A DNA stretch of 64,000 nucleotides from Gordonibacter massiliensis (ex Traore et al. 2017) (GTDB lineage Bacteria; Actinomycetota; Coriobacteriia; Coriobacteriales; Eggerthellaceae): assembly GCA_900170005.1 (NCBI GenBank), contig LT827128.1, positions 1,488,001 through 1,552,000 on the forward strand, in the 5' to 3' direction. Positions 9,354-17,809 of this stretch are shown piece after piece. Position 1 is the stretch's first letter; every line of letters starts with the position of its first letter. The notes beneath the pieces are model-generated. The model was not told the origin of the DNA and did no database searches. It saw only the letters and a program-made list of their open reading frames with translations. The position numbers were made by a program, and so were the translations under genes.

Positions 9354-9646
9354 CTTTTCGATAAAAAATTTTTAATTATACCATATTTTTTAAAAATATG
9401 AAGCAGTTTTTGAAAATTAGTTGCCAGGCGTTCGCGCGGCCGAAAGCTTCCACCGCCAGCGTCGGTGCGTGAAGGGTGCGCCGGGCCGCCTTGGACCGCA
9501 CCATCATATTTTCTTAATATATGTACTACTCTTAAACGATTTGCCTGCTGAACGCAAAAAACGACGGGTTATCGATTATGATTAAGCTTCCGTTCATATA
9601 GTTATCGCCGAAAGAGCCTCTGCGAGCGATAAGGAAAGGAACGCCC
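9354..9646. other. AT-rich spacer before the glutaredoxin gene
   Basis: About 290 bp without a gene. It contains AT-rich runs near 9360-9400 and 9505-9530 in contrast to the GC-rich surroundings. The glutaredoxin promoter must lie here but no convincing box pair was found. Confidence 0.4.
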
Positions 9647-9889
9647 ATGCCTTACCTGGAAGACCACACCCTCTACTACAAGAAATCGTGCCCTTACTGC
9701 CAGAAAGTCCTGCGTTTCATGCAGGATAACAAGATCAACTTGGACATGCGCGACACGCTCCAGCCCGGAAACCAGAACGATCTCATCCGCATCGGCGGCA
9801 AGAAGCAGGTGCCCTGCCTCGTGATGGGCGGCAAGGCCATGTACGAGTCGGACGACATCATCGCGTACCTGCGGGGGAAGGCGCTCTAG
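9647..9889 (+). CDS. Glutaredoxin-like protein
   Basis: An 80-residue single-domain thiol oxidoreductase with thioredoxin fold. The redox motif CPYC is at residues 15-18, the cis-Pro turn VPCLV is near residues 54-58, and YESDDIIAYL forms the final helix. The length matches class I glutaredoxins. The ATG follows AAGGAAAGGAAC. Monocistronic, with its own terminator. Partner thiol and substrate cannot be told from the sequence. Confidence 0.9.
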   Translation: MPYLEDHTLYYKKSCPYCQKVLRFMQDNKINLDMRDTLQPGNQNDLIRIGGKKQVPCLVMGGKAMYESDDIIAYLRGKAL

Positions 9890-9921
9890 CCCTTCCCGTC
9901 ACGCCGGCCGCGCAGCTTCGC

Positions 9922-9950
9922 AGCAACCCGCGCAAGCGGGTTGCTCTTTA
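9922..9950 (+). terminator. Terminator after the glutaredoxin gene
   Basis: AGCAACCCGC - GCAA - GCGGGTTGCT followed by CTTTAT. Confidence 0.8.
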
Positions 9951-9996
9951 TACGCGGGAAAACGCGCGCAACGCGCGTGACGCGCCTACGGGTGCG

Positions 9997-10905
9997 TCAC
10001 GTCCGGAGGCGCGCGGTGGATTCCCGCGCGCAGTTCGCCACGTACGCGGCGAACTCCTCTTCGCGCTCGCCCATGGTGCGGGCCTTGAGGTGCGACACGC
10101 CGAACCCCCACGCGCAACCCTCCATGGGCACGGCCACTACGTCGTCGCTGCCGTTGAACACCTCGAGCTTGGCCAGGTGCGGCAGCGTGAAGCCCACGCC
10201 GCCGCCGTGCAGCACGAACTCGTAGATCCAGAATATCTCGGAATGCTCGACTATGGCGGGCTGGCCGAGTCCCTCGCTCTCGAAGCGCCTGCACAGCTGC
10301 TGGCAGCACTTGAACTCGCGGCCGGGTATGGCTATGCGGCGGCCCGCCAGGTCGTGCGCGTCGATGGACTCCTTGGCGGCCAGCGGGTCGTCGCGGCGCA
10401 CCCAGTACAGCACCGGCGAGGAGTACAGCTCGCAGGTGGCGAAGTCTCCCCCGGTGGGCGTTATGGTGAGCGCCAGGTCGTACAGGCCGTCGCGCACGAC
10501 GGCCTCGCACAGGGAGTCCGGCAGCTCGTTGAGCGTGATGGACACGTCGAGATGCTGGGCGGCGAACCCTCCCGGGAAGTCGGGGCCGAGCAGCCCCGGC
10601 ACCCCCAGCGCGGACGCCACGCGTATCTCCACGTAACCGCTCGAGGCGATGCGCTCGAAGGAGGCCTGCAGCAGGTTGCGCTCGGCCTGCACGTGCTTGG
10701 CGTACTCGTAGAACTCGTGCGCGTAGGGCGTGGGGCGCCGGGTGCCGTCGCCTTCGGTGGCGAACAGCGGAACGCCCAGCTCGCGTTCGAGATTGTGGAT
10801 GGCTTTCGTAAACCCTTGCGGCGACATGGGCACTTTGGCGGCGGCCGCGCTGAAGCTCGGCGAGTCGTACGCCAAGATGAAGTAGTCGCACTTGTCGTTC
10901 AGCAT
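9997..10905 (-). CDS. LysR-family transcriptional regulator
   Basis: A 302-residue DNA-binding regulator. The N-terminal winged helix-turn-helix (residues about 8-60; FILAYDSPSFSAAAAKVPMSPQGFTKAIHNLERELGVPLF in two overlapping parts) is followed by a periplasmic-binding-like effector domain (residues about 95-295). It is divergent from the FAD reductase gene, the usual LysR arrangement, so it probably controls that gene in response to the reductase substrate. A TATAAT on the minus strand at 10958-10953 is a candidate -10. The second-helix sequence VPMSPQG is less canonical than typical LysR. Effector unknown. Confidence 0.9.
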   Translation of the reverse strand: MLNDKCDYFILAYDSPSFSAAAAKVPMSPQGFTKAIHNLERELGVPLFATEGDGTRRPTPYAHEFYEYAKHVQAERNLLQASFERIASSGYVEIRVASALGVPGLLGPDFPGGFAAQHLDVSITLNELPDSLCEAVVRDGLYDLALTITPTGGDFATCELYSSPVLYWVRRDDPLAAKESIDAHDLAGRRIAIPGREFKCCQQLCRRFESEGLGQPAIVEHSEIFWIYEFVLHGGGVGFTLPHLAKLEVFNGSDDVVAVPMEGCAWGFGVSHLKARTMGEREEEFAAYVANCARESTARLRT

Positions 10906-11155
10906 GCAGGACCCCTCCCGTCCCCTTCTGAGCGCTTTCGTGCAGCCTCTCCATTATACGCCACCTCTTCGAGGGCCGGTTGTATCCAACCGATTCAACC
11001 TTGAGCTTTTCGCTCAACCCGAAAGCGTTGCGGGTCGACGCGGCGAAGGCCCATACTGCACCCAAGCCGCAGGAGGGCGGCTGCCCGCAGGGGTGCCGGA
11101 ACGGCGCAGGGCGTCGAACCGGCTGTCGCGGGGCATTTCGTCAAGGAGGTTTTCC
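10906..11155. promoter_or_regulatory. Divergent control region, lysR / FAD reductase
   Basis: 250 bp shared by the two divergent genes. It holds GGTTG-TATC-CAACC (about 10978-10991) and TTGAGC-TTTTC-GCTCAA (about 11001-11017), both candidate LysR-type sites, and TATAAT for lysR. Confidence 0.45.
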
Positions 11156-12871
11156 ATGTTCGAGAAAACGCAGAACCTGAGCAGGCGTTCGTTCCTCGCA
11201 GGCGCCGGCGTGCTCACGGCCGGCATAGCCGGCGGGGCGCTCGTCGGCTGCTCGCCGAAGGAAACCGAGCCGAAAGCCGGCGAGGCCGAGCCCGCCGCCG
11301 CAAGCGGTCCGGCAGCGGAAAGCACGCAGGTCGACGTCATCTGGAGCATCCCCGAGCTGGGAGAGCCGAAGGAGACCATCCAGGCCGACGTGTGCATCGT
11401 GGGCGCGGGCGGCACGGGCACGGCGGCGGCCATCCAAGCCATCGACCTGGGCCTGAAGCCGGTCGTCATCGAGCGCTTGAACGGCTACGGCGGATCGTTC
11501 ATCGGCACCGAGGGCATGACGGGCCTCGAAACGCACTTCACCGAGGCCGACGGCGGCGTGACGTTCGCCGGCGCGTACAACCCCAACGCTCCCTACGGCG
11601 TGAAGAACGCCATCAACACCTGCCTGAACTTCCACCATTGGATCCCCCAGCACAAGCTCTACGAGAACTTCTTCGGGCAGACGGCCGAGACCATCGACTG
11701 GCTCGAGAGCCACGGCATCGAGTTCGAGGGCAACATCTCCATCGGCGTGGGGCCGAAGGTGTGGCACGTCTACGACAAGGGCGACAACGCCAGCCCCGGC
11801 GGCTACTTCATGCAATGCTTCGGCAAGGAGGCCGACAAGCTGGGCGTGGAGGCGCGCTTCAACACGTTCGGCCGCAAGATAGTCATGGAGAACGGCAAGG
11901 TGGCAGGGCTTCTGGCCGAAACGGACAAGGGCGACGTCATCAAGGTCGAGGCGCCCGTCGTTATCGTGGGCACCGGCGGCTACGCGAACAACTCCGACAT
12001 GCTCTACAGCGTGTCGGAGACGAAGAACGCCAACATCCAGGCGCTCGGCATGGACTGCCGCGACGGCGACGGCCTGAAGATGGCCAAGGACGCCGGCGCC
12101 GAGTTCGCCGAGGGGCTGGGCACGGTCATGTGGTGCGGCCCGGTCACCATCGGCGCCGTCACCGCCACGTGGACGACCGACGCGTACTCCGCCGGCGTGC
12201 AGCCCACGCTCTGGCTCAACGAGAAGGGCGAGCGCTTCTGCAAGGAGGACCTCTGGCTCGACGACTTCGCGGGCGCGGGCATCTGCGTGCGCAACCAGGA
12301 GAAGACGTTCGCGCTGTTCACCGAAGCGGACATGAAGCGCTGGGAGACGGACGGCCCCGACGGGCAGGTGTTCTCGTTCGGCACGCCCGGAACGCCGCTC
12401 GCGAAGGCGCGCGAAGTGCTGGAGAAGGCCGAGGGCTGCCACGTGGGCGACTCGATCGAGGCCGTGTGCAAGGAGGTCGGGCTCGACGCCGCGGCCGTGC
12501 AGGCGACCCTCGACCAGTACAACGGCTACTGCGACGCAGCCGCGGGCCTGGACGGCGACGACCCCAGCGCCGACGCGGAGTTCGGCAAGCGCGCCAAGTA
12601 CCTGCACAAGATGGACGCGGGCCCCTACTGGCTCTGCGAGACGGCCGACGGCTTCTACACCACGTGCGGCGGCATCAAGGTGAACGAGAAGACCCAGGTT
12701 CTGGACGCCGACGGCCAGGTCATCCCCGGCCTGTACGCAGGCGGCTCCGACGCGGGCGGCCTGTACGGCGACTCCTATGACGTGAAGTTCGCCCCCGGTT
12801 CGCAGGCCGCGTGGGCCGTGAACTCCGGCCGTTTGGCCGTGAAGGACGCCAAGGAGTACCTGGGCAAGTAA
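11156..12871 (+). CDS. Tat-exported FAD-dependent reductase lipoprotein (fumarate reductase-like)
   Basis: A 571-residue flavoprotein of the fumarate reductase/urocanate reductase FAD-binding superfamily. The start ATG at 11156 has AAGGAGG 6 bp upstream; longer in-frame extensions lack one. Residues 9-16 (SRRSFLAG) are a twin-arginine signal and LVGC at 29-32 is a lipobox, so the folded protein is probably exported and lipid-anchored. The dinucleotide motif GAGGTG is at 83-88. Near the C-terminus GGIKVNEKTQVLD and LYAGGSDAGGLYG match the second FAD contact. There is no CxxCH haem motif and no FMN-binding domain, so electrons must come from a separate donor. Eggerthellaceae carry many such reductases, each tuned to a different organic acceptor; the acceptor here is unknown. 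Confidence 0.9.
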   Translation: MFEKTQNLSRRSFLAGAGVLTAGIAGGALVGCSPKETEPKAGEAEPAAASGPAAESTQVDVIWSIPELGEPKETIQADVCIVGAGGTGTAAAIQAIDLGLKPVVIERLNGYGGSFIGTEGMTGLETHFTEADGGVTFAGAYNPNAPYGVKNAINTCLNFHHWIPQHKLYENFFGQTAETIDWLESHGIEFEGNISIGVGPKVWHVYDKGDNASPGGYFMQCFGKEADKLGVEARFNTFGRKIVMENGKVAGLLAETDKGDVIKVEAPVVIVGTGGYANNSDMLYSVSETKNANIQALGMDCRDGDGLKMAKDAGAEFAEGLGTVMWCGPVTIGAVTATWTTDAYSAGVQPTLWLNEKGERFCKEDLWLDDFAGAGICVRNQEKTFALFTEADMKRWETDGPDGQVFSFGTPGTPLAKAREVLEKAEGCHVGDSIEAVCKEVGLDAAAVQATLDQYNGYCDAAAGLDGDDPSADAEFGKRAKYLHKMDAGPYWLCETADGFYTTCGGIKVNEKTQVLDADGQVIPGLYAGGSDAGGLYGDSYDVKFAPGSQAAWAVNSGRLAVKDAKEYLGK

Positions 12872-12931
12872 CCGACAACCCCCTCCCCTCGCGCCGCCGC
12901 ATCCTCCCTCCCGCGACGGCGCAAGCACGAA

Positions 12932-12960
12932 AACGGCCCCGCCTGGTTGACGGGGCCGTG
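12932..12960 (-). terminator. Hairpin between the reductase and tRNA-Gly genes
   Basis: ACGGCCCCG and CGGGGCCGT arms. On the minus strand it is followed by TTTTCG, ending the tRNA-Gly transcript; it may also slow read-through from the reductase. Confidence 0.65.
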
Positions 12961-12968
12961 GTGTTTCG

Positions 12969-13042
12969 TGGAGCGGGTGACGGGAATCGAACCCGCGTCA
13001 TGAGCTTGGAAGGCTCAGGTTCTACCATTGAACCACACCCGC
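12969..13042 (-). tRNA. tRNA-Gly (TCC)
   Basis: Minus-strand cloverleaf beginning GCGGGTG, anticodon loop CTTCCAA (anticodon TCC), T-arm GCGGG-TTCGATT-CCCGT, and an encoded CCA end. Confidence 0.95.
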
Positions 13043-13311
13043 GTTTTTGCGCGGCGCCTATTGTACCGCAAGTTCGCCGTTCGCGGGCGAGATTCACCGA
13101 GCATTCCACGAGCAACCCTCCATCCTCTAGCGCGGGCGGGCTCCCCAGCCGTGAGAAAGCGGCGCTCGCCCGCGTTACGCCGCGTCGAACGCGCCTATTC
13201 GCCCCGGTGCCAATATCGCCCGCAGCCGCTGCGGCGAGGCCGGATCGTCTACCCTCGACAGGCGACGGACGCCGTACCGGCGTCGAAGCCCGCGACAGAG
13301 GAAAACCCGCC

Positions 13312-15759
13312 ATGCCCCAAACCGCCAAGCTCAGCGCGTACAAAAGCAAGAGGAACTTCGACAGAACCGCGGAGCCCGAGGGCGTCGTCGGGCAACAGGG
13401 CGATCGCCTGCGGTTCCTCGTGCAGCATCACCATGCTCGGCGCGACCACTACGACCTGCGCCTCGAACGGAACGGCGTGCTGTTGAGCTGGGCGGTGCCC
13501 AAGGGGCCCTCGTACAACCCGCGCGACAAGCGGCTGGCCGTGCGGGTGGAGGACCATCCGCTGGACTATCGCAACTTCGAGGGCACCATCCCGAAAGGCG
13601 AGTACGGCGGCGGCACGGTGATGCTGTGGGATGAGGGTTTCTGGGAGCCCTTGGGCGACATCGACGAGGGCCTGAGCAAGGGCGAGCTGAAGTTCGAGCT
13701 GGACGGAAAGCGGCTTCGAGGCGCCTGGGTGCTCGTGCGCTTGAAGGCGAAGCCGGGCAAGGATGCCGACGACTGGCTCCTCATCAAAGAGAAGGACGGC
13801 CGCGAACGGATCGATGACGGCGTGGCCGCGTTCGACACGAGCGTGCGCACCGGGCGCACGATGGCGGAGATAGCCGAGGGCGCGGACGGGAAGCTCGCGC
13901 GCAACCCCTTCTCGCACGCCGACGTGCAGCTGGCCCGTCTGGTGGATTCGGCGCCTAAGGGCGACGGCTGGGTCTACGAGGTGAAGTACGACGGCTACCG
14001 CATGCTCGCGTTCATGGAAGAGGGCGGCGCGAGGCTCGTCACCCGCAACGGCAACGACTACACCGACCGGTTCCCCACAATAGCCGCCTCCCTGGCCGGC
14101 TGGGCGGACGGGCGGGCCATGGTGCTGGACGGCGAGCTGGTTGTCGCGGACGAGGACGGCCGCACGGACTTCCAGGCCCTGCAGGGCTATCTGCGAAACC
14201 CGGAAGGGCCGCAACCCGCCTACCTGGTGTTCGACCTACTGGCTTTGGACGGCGAGGACCTGCGAGACCGCCCCCTTTCCGAGCGCAAGGAGGCGCTCGA
14301 GGCCCTGATGGCCGACGCGCCGGCCGACGTCCGCTACAGCAGGCATGTTGCCGGACGCGGCGAGGACAGCCTGCGCGCGGCGTGCGGGCTTCACTTGGAG
14401 GGCATCGTGGGCAAGCGCGCCGACGCGCCCTACCGCGGCGCGCGCAACGGCGACTGGATCAAGCTGAAGTGCGGCAACGTCCAGGAGTTCGTCATCGGCG
14501 GCTACACGCAATCGTCCAAGCGGGTGCGCGGGGTGAGCTCCCTTCTGCTGGGCCATTACGAGCACGGCGAGCTGGAGTACGCGGGCCGGGCGGGCTCGGG
14601 CCTGGGCGCGGCCGAATCGCGCGAGCTCCTCGCAGCGTTCGCGGACCTCGAGCGGACGGACCCTCCGTTCGCGCAGGCGCCGAAACCGAGGGCGGGCGAG
14701 CGCGTCGTCTGGCTCGAGCCGAAGCTGGTGGCCGAGGTGAAATTCGCCGAATGGACCCAGGACGGCCTGCTGAGGCACCCGAGCTACCAGGGCCTGCGCA
14801 CGGACAAGGACCCGCTCGACGTGCACCGCGAAACCGCCGAGGCGCCGACCGCGCCCCCTCGACCCCGCAAGAGATCGGAGCGTACCATGGAAGCAACCGA
14901 CAAGGACGTGCGCGTCGACGGCGTGCGCATCACGAACCCCGGCAAGCTGCTGTTCGAGAACCCCGCCGTCACGAAGGAGGACGTGGCGCGCTACTACGCC
15001 CGCGCGGCCGAGCGCATGCTGCCCTACGCAGGCGGCCGCATACTGAGCATCGTGCGCTGCCCGCGCGGCGCAGCGTCAGCGTGCTTCTTCAAGAAGCATC
15101 CCGGAGCCGACACAGCCGGCGTCGTGGCCGCGACCGTGCCTGCGAGCGACGGCGAGGACGAGGAGTACTTCTACGTCGACAGCGCCGTGGGGCTCGTGTC
15201 GGAGGCGCAGATGGACACGATCGAGTTCCACGTGTGGGGCAGCAGGGTGGACGAGCTCGAGCACCCCGACATGATGGTGTTCGACCTCGACCCCGACAAG
15301 GGGCTGGAGCTTTGGCAGGTGCGCCGGGGCGTGCGCGACCTCAAGGGCCTCCTGGACGATCTGGGGCTGAGCTCGTTTCTGAAGACGAGCGGCGGCAAGG
15401 GCTACCACGTGGTGGTGCCGTTCGAGCCGTCCGCCTCGTGGGACGCGTTCCACGACTTCGCGCGGCGCATAGCCCGAACGATGGCCGAGAAGTGGCCCGA
15501 CCGCTACACAAGCAACGTGCGGCTGGCCAAGCGCAACGGCAAGATATTCATCGACTGGATGCGCAACGGCCGCGGCGCCACGAGCGTCGCCCCCTACTCC
15601 CTGCGCGCGCGGCCGGGCGCCCCGGTGTCCATGCCGATAGCGTGGGACGAGCTGGACGAGATCGCCCCCGACGGCATCGATCTGGAAGCCGCCTTGTCCC
15701 GCGCCGCCGGCCCCGACCCCTGGGCCGGCTACTTCGACGTGGACCAGGGGCTGAACTGA
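13312..15759 (+). CDS. ligD: Multifunctional ATP-dependent DNA ligase LigD
   Basis: Bacterial non-homologous end-joining enzyme of 815 residues with all three modules in the order phosphoesterase - ligase - polymerase, as in Pseudomonas rather than Mycobacterium. Residues 1-150: 3'-phosphoesterase (HHHARRDHYDLRLE, PKGPSYNP). Residues about 200-510: ligase with adenylated lysine K225 in EVKYDGYR, then GKRADAPYRG and WIKLKCG. Residues about 530-815: primase-type polymerase with metal acids D658 and D660 in FDLDPD and SGGKGYHV. The ATG at 13312 follows AGAGGA; upstream in-frame sequence is non-homologous. No Ku gene lies within the window. Confidence 0.95.
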   Translation: MPQTAKLSAYKSKRNFDRTAEPEGVVGQQGDRLRFLVQHHHARRDHYDLRLERNGVLLSWAVPKGPSYNPRDKRLAVRVEDHPLDYRNFEGTIPKGEYGGGTVMLWDEGFWEPLGDIDEGLSKGELKFELDGKRLRGAWVLVRLKAKPGKDADDWLLIKEKDGRERIDDGVAAFDTSVRTGRTMAEIAEGADGKLARNPFSHADVQLARLVDSAPKGDGWVYEVKYDGYRMLAFMEEGGARLVTRNGNDYTDRFPTIAASLAGWADGRAMVLDGELVVADEDGRTDFQALQGYLRNPEGPQPAYLVFDLLALDGEDLRDRPLSERKEALEALMADAPADVRYSRHVAGRGEDSLRAACGLHLEGIVGKRADAPYRGARNGDWIKLKCGNVQEFVIGGYTQSSKRVRGVSSLLLGHYEHGELEYAGRAGSGLGAAESRELLAAFADLERTDPPFAQAPKPRAGERVVWLEPKLVAEVKFAEWTQDGLLRHPSYQGLRTDKDPLDVHRETAEAPTAPPRPRKRSERTMEATDKDVRVDGVRITNPGKLLFENPAVTKEDVARYYARAAERMLPYAGGRILSIVRCPRGAASACFFKKHPGADTAGVVAATVPASDGEDEEYFYVDSAVGLVSEAQMDTIEFHVWGSRVDELEHPDMMVFDLDPDKGLELWQVRRGVRDLKGLLDDLGLSSFLKTSGGKGYHVVVPFEPSASWDAFHDFARRIARTMAEKWPDRYTSNVRLAKRNGKIFIDWMRNGRGATSVAPYSLRARPGAPVSMPIAWDELDEIAPDGIDLEAALSRAAGPDPWAGYFDVDQGLN

Positions 15760-15773
15760 TGGCGTGCCCTTCC

Positions 15774-16016
15774 TTAGATACCCGGTGCCTTGGGGGCTGC
15801 CGGAGCTGCCGGGGCGCCGGGCGCAGAAGGTGCCCCCGGCGCCGCGGGGACGCCTGGAGCCGTCGGCATGCCGGGAGTGCCCGGCATTTCGGAAGCCGCG
15901 AGGGCCTCGGGCAACCCGGCGCCGCATCGGGGACATACGGTATCCGCAGAACCGCATTTCTCCCCACAGCTCGGGCAAGCTCTCTCCATCGAAATAGCCG
16001 TTGGTCTAAAACACAT
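15774..16016 (-). CDS. Small zinc-ribbon protein with Pro/Ala/Gly-rich tail
   Basis: 80 residues. A zinc ribbon CPSCGEKC...CPRCG (residues about 14-32) is followed by a repetitive tail of GTPGMPTAPGVPAAPGAP type, collagen-like in its G-x-P rhythm. The start ATG at 16016 has AGAAGGG 8 bp upstream. It lies downstream of the two PucR-type genes on the same strand, separated by about 220 bp. Function unknown; zinc-ribbon plus disordered tail suggests a scaffold or partner protein. A second small Cys-rich protein lies at 22518. Confidence 0.65.
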   Translation of the reverse strand: MCFRPTAISMERACPSCGEKCGSADTVCPRCGAGLPEALAASEMPGTPGMPTAPGVPAAPGAPSAPGAPAAPAAPKAPGI

Positions 16017-16237
16017 TTGTCGATCCCTTCTACTCTGTTATCGTCTCCAACCTTGGCATACGGGCGCATGGCCAGCTCTGCAAGAGCATGCGACGGAAAA
16101 GCCCCCTCGACGCAAACCCTTCTCGATCCTGCCTCGCCCTATCGAATGATACGGGAGCCAACCAGCTACTTTCATCGAGCAAGGTGGTCGCGACTCGGGT
16201 TTATTTCGAGCAGGAAGCCAAACAAGAGACCCCTCTG

Positions 16238-17779
16238 TCAACATTCGGTTCGACGGGCAAAATCCCGCAGGGCCACCGACGTCGCAACATGGTCGAACAC
16301 GGCGGCGTCCGAAAGGTCGATGCAGCAGAGCTGCTCGATTCTCTCAACGCGATATTGAAGCGTATTCCTCTTTATATCCAGATCCTCCGCGGTAGTCGTT
16401 TTGTTGCCGTAATTCGCCACCAGACATTCGAGCGTCGGCATCAGCGGAGCATGCGAACACCTGTCGTGCTCTTCGAGTATTTCCAAGCACGAATGAAGGT
16501 AGCGCCTCCAATCCCCACGCTGCACGCAGAGGTCGAACAAATAGTATCGTCTGCAGTCATCGTAATCGAGTACAATCCGTTCGGGATACTGCCGCCGACC
16601 CACTCGCAAAGCGATCTGGGCCTGCCGAACAAGGTCGTGGAGCGAGCAGTCATCGCCGCGCGAATCGCTAGCGCCGGCAACAAAGCCCCCTTGCTCCAAG
16701 TAGAGCTCAAAAGCCTCCCATTCGCTGCGGTCGAGCCTTCCGATATGGTTTATGAAGCAGATCAGGGTGCGCGCATGTATGACGCAACGCGCATCGGGAA
16801 GAACGCCTATCAGGTCATCCTCGATCCGACAAAGCTGATGGTACTGGAGAAGCCCCGTTTGCGAAGCTATGACGAGAACGGTGAAATTCGGAAGCACATT
16901 GATCCACTTCTCGCCAAGCCTGGCTCTGAAGTCGTCCGCATTGACAAGGTTGCCCCTCACCACATCATGAAGCAATGCATCGTAGCAGTTTGAGGAATCC
17001 TGCCAGGTGAACTCTATCGCCCTCATTTTCGAACCGATGATTTTCCCAAAATACCTCAAGCACTCGAGGTCTCCGTCGGTAACGGGCCTGTTCTTGCTTA
17101 TCACGTTCACCGCAACAAGGCCGTCGTCTTCGCTCCTTGCAAGGCAAGCCGTAACCATGGTGCCTATGGCCGTCTTGAAATCATGGAGTACGCCACGCGC
17201 CCTCAGCTCTTCAAGGTACCCCAAGAAGCCGGCTTCCTCAATGCAGGTCGCAGGAACCCCGGAGCCGCCCAAGACGTCTTCCCCTTCGGTAGCGGCCACC
17301 CACAGGCAATCGTCCATGCAGTCCGTTCTCGAGTACGCTATCACCCGGTAATTGTGATCGATGATGGTCATGGGATTCTCGAACAAGCCATGGGCATAGT
17401 CGACCATCTCCTCGAGACCCGCACCGTGGACGTCGAGCTCGAGCAGATCATTGGCCCAAATGGTGTAGGCGTTGATCACCCTCGCAACCTCGTTGCAGAG
17501 CTGGGCTGGGTTCGATATGCCCGATACGGCGATTGCGCAGGGAGCACCCTGCTCGCACGTCGGAAAACCGAGGACGACGCTCTCGCTCAAGACACCCGGC
17601 CTTCGAGCCTCAACCGGATCGCAGCTCACATTGCAAAGGTCGCGCCCCTCGCTTCCCGGAAGGCAATCAGAGATCAAGCGGGCTCCGACAACCGGGCACC
17701 CGGGCATGTAATACGTCCCCTTTGCGCACTCGAAACGCTTGCTGAGGCCATCGAGAACCATGGCCATCGTCACGATCAT
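16238..17779 (-). CDS. PucR-family transcriptional regulator (copy 1)
   Basis: 513 residues. The C-terminus (LECLVANYGNKTTTAEDL, then RNTLQYRVERIEQL) is the PucR helix-turn-helix, and the central part (NPMTIIDHNYRVIAYS) resembles a GAF-like sensor. The ATG at 17779 is chosen because MIVTMAMVLDGL aligns with MKTTMALVFDGL of its neighbour; a GTG at 17788 is the alternative. The stop of copy 2 lies 30 bp upstream, so the two are co-transcribed. It probably controls the adjacent molybdoenzyme operons. The ligand is unknown. The N-terminus has an unusual Cys content (CAKG, PGCP, CNVSC). Confidence 0.85.
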   Translation of the reverse strand: MIVTMAMVLDGLSKRFECAKGTYYMPGCPVVGARLISDCLPGSEGRDLCNVSCDPVEARRPGVLSESVVLGFPTCEQGAPCAIAVSGISNPAQLCNEVARVINAYTIWANDLLELDVHGAGLEEMVDYAHGLFENPMTIIDHNYRVIAYSRTDCMDDCLWVAATEGEDVLGGSGVPATCIEEAGFLGYLEELRARGVLHDFKTAIGTMVTACLARSEDDGLVAVNVISKNRPVTDGDLECLRYFGKIIGSKMRAIEFTWQDSSNCYDALLHDVVRGNLVNADDFRARLGEKWINVLPNFTVLVIASQTGLLQYHQLCRIEDDLIGVLPDARCVIHARTLICFINHIGRLDRSEWEAFELYLEQGGFVAGASDSRGDDCSLHDLVRQAQIALRVGRRQYPERIVLDYDDCRRYYLFDLCVQRGDWRRYLHSCLEILEEHDRCSHAPLMPTLECLVANYGNKTTTAEDLDIKRNTLQYRVERIEQLCCIDLSDAAVFDHVATSVALRDFARRTEC

Positions 17780-17809
17780 CTTTCGCACCCCCGGTTCAGC
17801 TACCGAACG

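Noticed and set aside
14382-16358. 658-codon plus-strand frame overlapping ligD
   Set aside because: Out of frame with LigD and Arg-rich; the LigD domains lie in the other frame.
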